Shown piece after piece: positions 60,887 to 64,000 of a DNA stretch of 64,000 bases (the first letter of the stretch is position 1; each line of letters opens with the position of its first letter). The DNA is taken from the NCBI GenBank assembly GCA_030323885.1, contig CM059197.1, positions 27,113,178 to 27,177,177 of the forward strand, in the 5' to 3' direction. This stretch comes from Branchipolynoe longqiensis (lineage: Eukaryota; Annelida; Polychaeta; Phyllodocida; Polynoidae). The notes below the pieces were generated by a model. That model was not told where the DNA came from, did not search any database, and worked only from the letters and a program-made list of their open reading frames with translations. Made by a program: the position numbers and the translations under genes.

Positions 60887-61232
60887 CCAGGCGGGATGGC
60901 CGAATGAGTTAAGCATCCGTTTCCCATTTTGGTAGATCATGGATTCAAACTGAGTTCAAACCCTGGTCGAGTGAAACCATTGACATAAAAATGTATACTT
61001 GTCACTTCCTAGCTTGGCGCTTAACAGTCATAGAATAGGGCAAGGACTGGTTAGCTCAGTGTCAGGATGATGTGACTGATTGGGATATCAGGTCATGGTG
61101 CTGGCGGCCTGGTCTCCCAGCAGGGAAGGACTATAAAATTGCCACAAGTGCACACTGTAGCAAGTCGGTACCTGTCCTGATATGACCTTAGATGTTGCCA
61201 GGACGTAAAACTCCAACAATCAACAAGAATCA
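60887..61232 (+). mobile_element. SINE-A with head 2, full length
   Basis: ACCAGGCGGGATGGCCGAAT, long variable-arm-like insert, GAGTTCAAACCC, then linker, body and tail to ACTCCAACAATCAACAAG. Confidence 0.95.
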
Positions 61233-61564
61233 ACCAACCAGCTGCTTTGGCATGTTATGGCATATATAATTGTTCATAGACAGTTAGTGATATTTATCTG
61301 ATATAACAATGACTGGTGTGTTTTTTGCGGGCGATAATTGGGCGGTTATGTGCATGGGGGGCAGCGTGGGCTGGATTGTTGGTACAACAGGCTCTAAAAT
61401 AGACGCCTCGGCTGGAGAGTGATCTTCATTTCCGACTGCAACCCGGAGCATCCCCCTGTGAGCCCCACGGGGGGTCTCACTAAATACCTTATTATCGCCC
61501 ACCCGGAGGGGCCAAAGAAGGAGCCTGCCCGAAAAAGGGCAACATTCCTATCCCGGTCGATGGC
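61233..61564. other. Unassigned stretch
   Basis: Nothing recognised. Confidence 0.4.
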
Positions 61565-62040
61565 TGGTTTGTAGCATTCAGGGAGTGTATGCGATTATGC
61601 ATATGTGACTGCATTTACATATATTTTAGGATTCTTCCATTATGCAGATACAATTGGGGGTACATATATATTATATATATATTTGTTAGAATAGGATTTC
61701 ATGACTGTGTAGATGTGCATACTTGTTTGAGTATGCCATTATAAGAGGGTGTATATATGTATTTCGGTGGTATAGTGAATGAGGTTAGGAGCAGATACCG
61801 AGACATAAGGTGGTGGCGCCACCTTCAGAGCTGAGGTTGAGTAAGTTGGAGACGTACATGACTAGCCCCAGGCTCCATCACCCGATCACTGGCCGGTGGA
61901 GCTGAGGAGCGAGTAGGGAATTCCAGGTTATTATACTCGCATAATTCTTATACAGCATATACATATAATACAAATTAAAGTGTGTGTTGAATCCATCTTC
62001 CCTACGTCTCTTGTTTCTTCTATAGGTACCGGAATTTATA
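61565..62040. repeat. Dispersed repeat shared with 1.1 kb (possible LTR fragment)
   Basis: 61815-61960 matches 1094-1230. The 3' part has CAAATTAAAGTGTGTGTTGA, then ATCCATCTTCCCTACGTCTC, reminiscent of an LTR end but without a confirmed partner. Confidence 0.4.
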
Positions 62041-62215
62041 TGTATGTAGTAGTCTGCACTGATCTCTCACTAGTCTCGGGCAAGGAGTCGCATAGACAGG
62101 TAGGCATGGGTAGAGTGGTGATATCGAGGAACATATTTGGTGTAATGGTTAGCACATCGGCACGGAATCAAGACTTAGCTGTATCAGTCACTCTTCTAGC
62201 CTGGACTGCAGTCAG
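62041..62215 (+). mobile_element. SINE-D, diverged, B box lost
   Basis: TAGTCTGCACTGATCTCTCA, GCAAGGAGTCGCATAGACAG and GTGTAATGGTTAGCACATCGG; no GGTTCGA follows. Confidence 0.75.
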
Positions 62216-62627
62216 TTTATGAGCAGGATTGTGGTTGGAGACTGTAGGCGCCAGCATTGATCATTGATTACTACCCTCACAGTTTCTTCCACAGTATTGT
62301 TCCCTTCTTGGATATATATGACATTTTGTTGATTTTTAATTACATTTGTATGTTGGTGATTTATTTGTATGTTATTTATGCACCACTTGGCGCCAGAGGT
62401 TCAAAAATAGTGGAAAGGATCAAACAAAATAGAACAATTAAATGAGATGAGTACGTTTGGGATTTATATTCATAAAACATTGATCAAATATTTTATAAAA
62501 CATATATATATATATATCTATATATATATATTTATATATATATATATTTATGTTTGTGGGTGTGTCAGGGTGTGTTTCGGAAGAAATGTTGAGACATGTG
62601 ATGAGAGTAGTTCATGAGTTTGGCACG
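62216..62627. other. Unassigned stretch with (TA)n
   Basis: TA microsatellite at 62500-62550. Nothing else recognised. Confidence 0.5.
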
Positions 62628-62880
62628 GGTTGGTTGGTTGTTGAAGTTTTACGTCCTGGCAACATCTAAGGGCACATCAGGAGGGGTATCGACTTGTGAC
62701 AGTGTGCACTCATGGCCACTTCATGGTGTTGCACCGCTGGCAGACCAGGCCACCAGCACCATGACCTGATATTCCACTCAGTCACATTAACCTGATACCG
62801 AGCCATCCAGCCAGACATTAGTTTGATTCAACCAGGGTTCGAACCCGTGGGTTCGAATCCCACGATCTACCAAAACGGAT
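62628..62880 (-). mobile_element. SINE-A with head 2, internal deletion
   Basis: GTTGAAGTTTTACGTCCTGG through CACATTAACCTGATACCGAG, then a jump to TTAGTTTGATTCAACCAGGG and a doubled B box (GGTTCGAACCCGTGGGTTCG). Confidence 0.9.
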
Positions 62881-63149
62881 TGGCAGGGGGAGAAGCCCTA
62901 CAACTCACCCCTTCTTAATTAAATTAATTGCAATCGAGTGACGCAGCTAGGTTCCCGGATGAGGGGTGGGGGGATGCACCTCCCCGATGGAAGAGCCATA
63001 TGTGGGTCGGAGGGGTGTTGGAAGAGCCAATATCGCTCCCCTCTTAGTACCCTTATATTGAGAGCGAAAAGGATCCATATTATGCATCAATAATATGAAA
63101 ACAAATCACCGAGTTGCAAATAAATTATCTCTGCATAATACACTAAACA
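62881..63149. other. Unassigned stretch
   Basis: Nothing recognised. Confidence 0.4.
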
Positions 63150-63453
63150 TTTGGTAATCCGGCTTACTTTGTTTCCTGCACCAATGGTCGGATTAGTGAG
63201 GTTGTCGGATTAATGACTTGTAAGATCCATTAAATAACTTATAATTTCTTTTTATGTACACACAAATACTTTTCTTCAAATTATGGTAATCGCTTTAAGT
63301 GTTTTTCAGTGCATCTATACGACAATTCCCTTATCGGAATCGAATAAATCGATGTCTGGGTAGTAGGGGTGAGAAGAATGGTAGAAACCTGCTTGGAATC
63401 GAATTGTAATATTTGCAGATTAAATAGAACCTGATTAATGAGGTGTTACTGTA
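63150..63453. mobile_element. Mariner-like element, degraded
   Basis: The right end ATTAATGAGGTGTTACTGTA is like the TTACTGTA ends of other mariner-like copies, and GGTAATCCGGCTTACTTTG at the left is a worn partner. GGATTAGTGAGG words recur inside. Tentative. Confidence 0.4.
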
Positions 63454-63599
63454 TTGGCACGAGTAGAGCTCTTTACTTTTCACTTAATATAATATTTTGT
63501 ATTCTCTTTTATCTGTAAGGACAAATTACATAACATTTAACCACATCAATAATATGATAGCGCCCTACCCACAACCGCCTCATGACGGAGTTATAATAG

Positions 63600-64000
63600 A
63601 ATAATTCACTAAGCTGAGTGACAATATAGGAATTCAGACAGTTGAGTGATAATATACGACTTCACAAAGCTGAGCGATAATAGCAGACTTCACAAAGCTG
63701 AGTGATAAGAGAGGAATTCAGACATCTGAGTGATAATAGAGGACTTCACAAAGCTGAGCGATAATAGAGAATGTCAGAAGGCTGAGTGATAAAAGAGGAA
63801 TTCAGACATCTGAGTGATAATACAGGACTTCACAATGCTGAGCTATAATAGCAGACTTCACAAAGCTGAGTGATACTAGCAGACTTCACAACGCTGAGTT
63901 GTAATAGAGGACTTCACAAAACTGTGTGATAATGGCAGATTCAGGACTTCACAAAGCTGAGGGATAATAGAGGAGTTCACAAGTGTGAGTGATAACATAG
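63600..64000. repeat. Minisatellite, GACTTCACAAAGCTGAGTGATAATAG unit, runs off window
   Basis: About 13 units of 28-31 bp alternating two variants, ACTTCACAAAGCTGAG and AATTCAGACATCTGAG, each followed by TGATAATAGAGG. The array is cut by the window end. Confidence 0.95.

Overview
This window looks like non-coding, repeat-saturated DNA from an animal nuclear genome, most likely a mollusc or another lophotrochozoan. That call rests on the repeat families. Three copies of a SINE of the type widespread in mollusc genomes are present (5744-5963, 58095-59090, 59651-59935). There are also dozens of copies of other tRNA-derived SINEs, LINE 3' ends ending in short tandem repeats, a DIRS-type retrotransposon, and several families of short inverted-repeat elements. 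I found no host protein-coding gene, rRNA or free-standing tRNA gene that I can defend. Nothing bacterial, phage or CRISPR is present.

Layout. 1-9 kb: SINE and TTAA-MITE copies among G/C-rich minisatellites, plus two foldback elements. 9-11 kb: a foldback element carrying a GGGTTG array, then about 670 bp of pure polypurine. 11-18 kb: nested MITEs and SINEs. 18-20.7 kb: a LINE 3' end inside a G-rich minisatellite, then an 800-bp minisatellite. 21.37-25.27 kb: a nearly whole, very GC-rich DIRS-type element on the minus strand (gag-like, RT-RNase H, tyrosine recombinase), sitting inside a SINE. 25.5-26.1 kb: a pyrimidine-rich minisatellite. 27-32 kb: four foldback elements of one superfamily. 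32.9-33.8 kb: a long trinucleotide array. 34-51 kb: SINEs, MITEs, mariner-like elements and a stack at 44.6-46.25 kb up to three elements deep. 51-64 kb: further mariner composites, a 108-bp satellite, LINE and SINE nests, and a terminal minisatellite that runs off the window.

The most unusual content is a group of non-autonomous elements of 0.35-0.75 kb. Their ends begin with a variant of (C)CCTGTCACACTACG, and they share an internal palindromic core close to GTTTTGAACATGTTCAAAAC. The rest of each copy is built from repeats of its own TIR-proximal word. I see eight such copies and two related ones without the core. I do not recognise the family, and no transposase for it lies in the window. 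Several insertions can be read as events because the uninterrupted host repeat is present elsewhere in the window. The best cases are three MITEs with 9-bp target duplications, a LINE in a SINE, a SINE with an 11-bp duplication, and a TTAA-MITE in a SINE.
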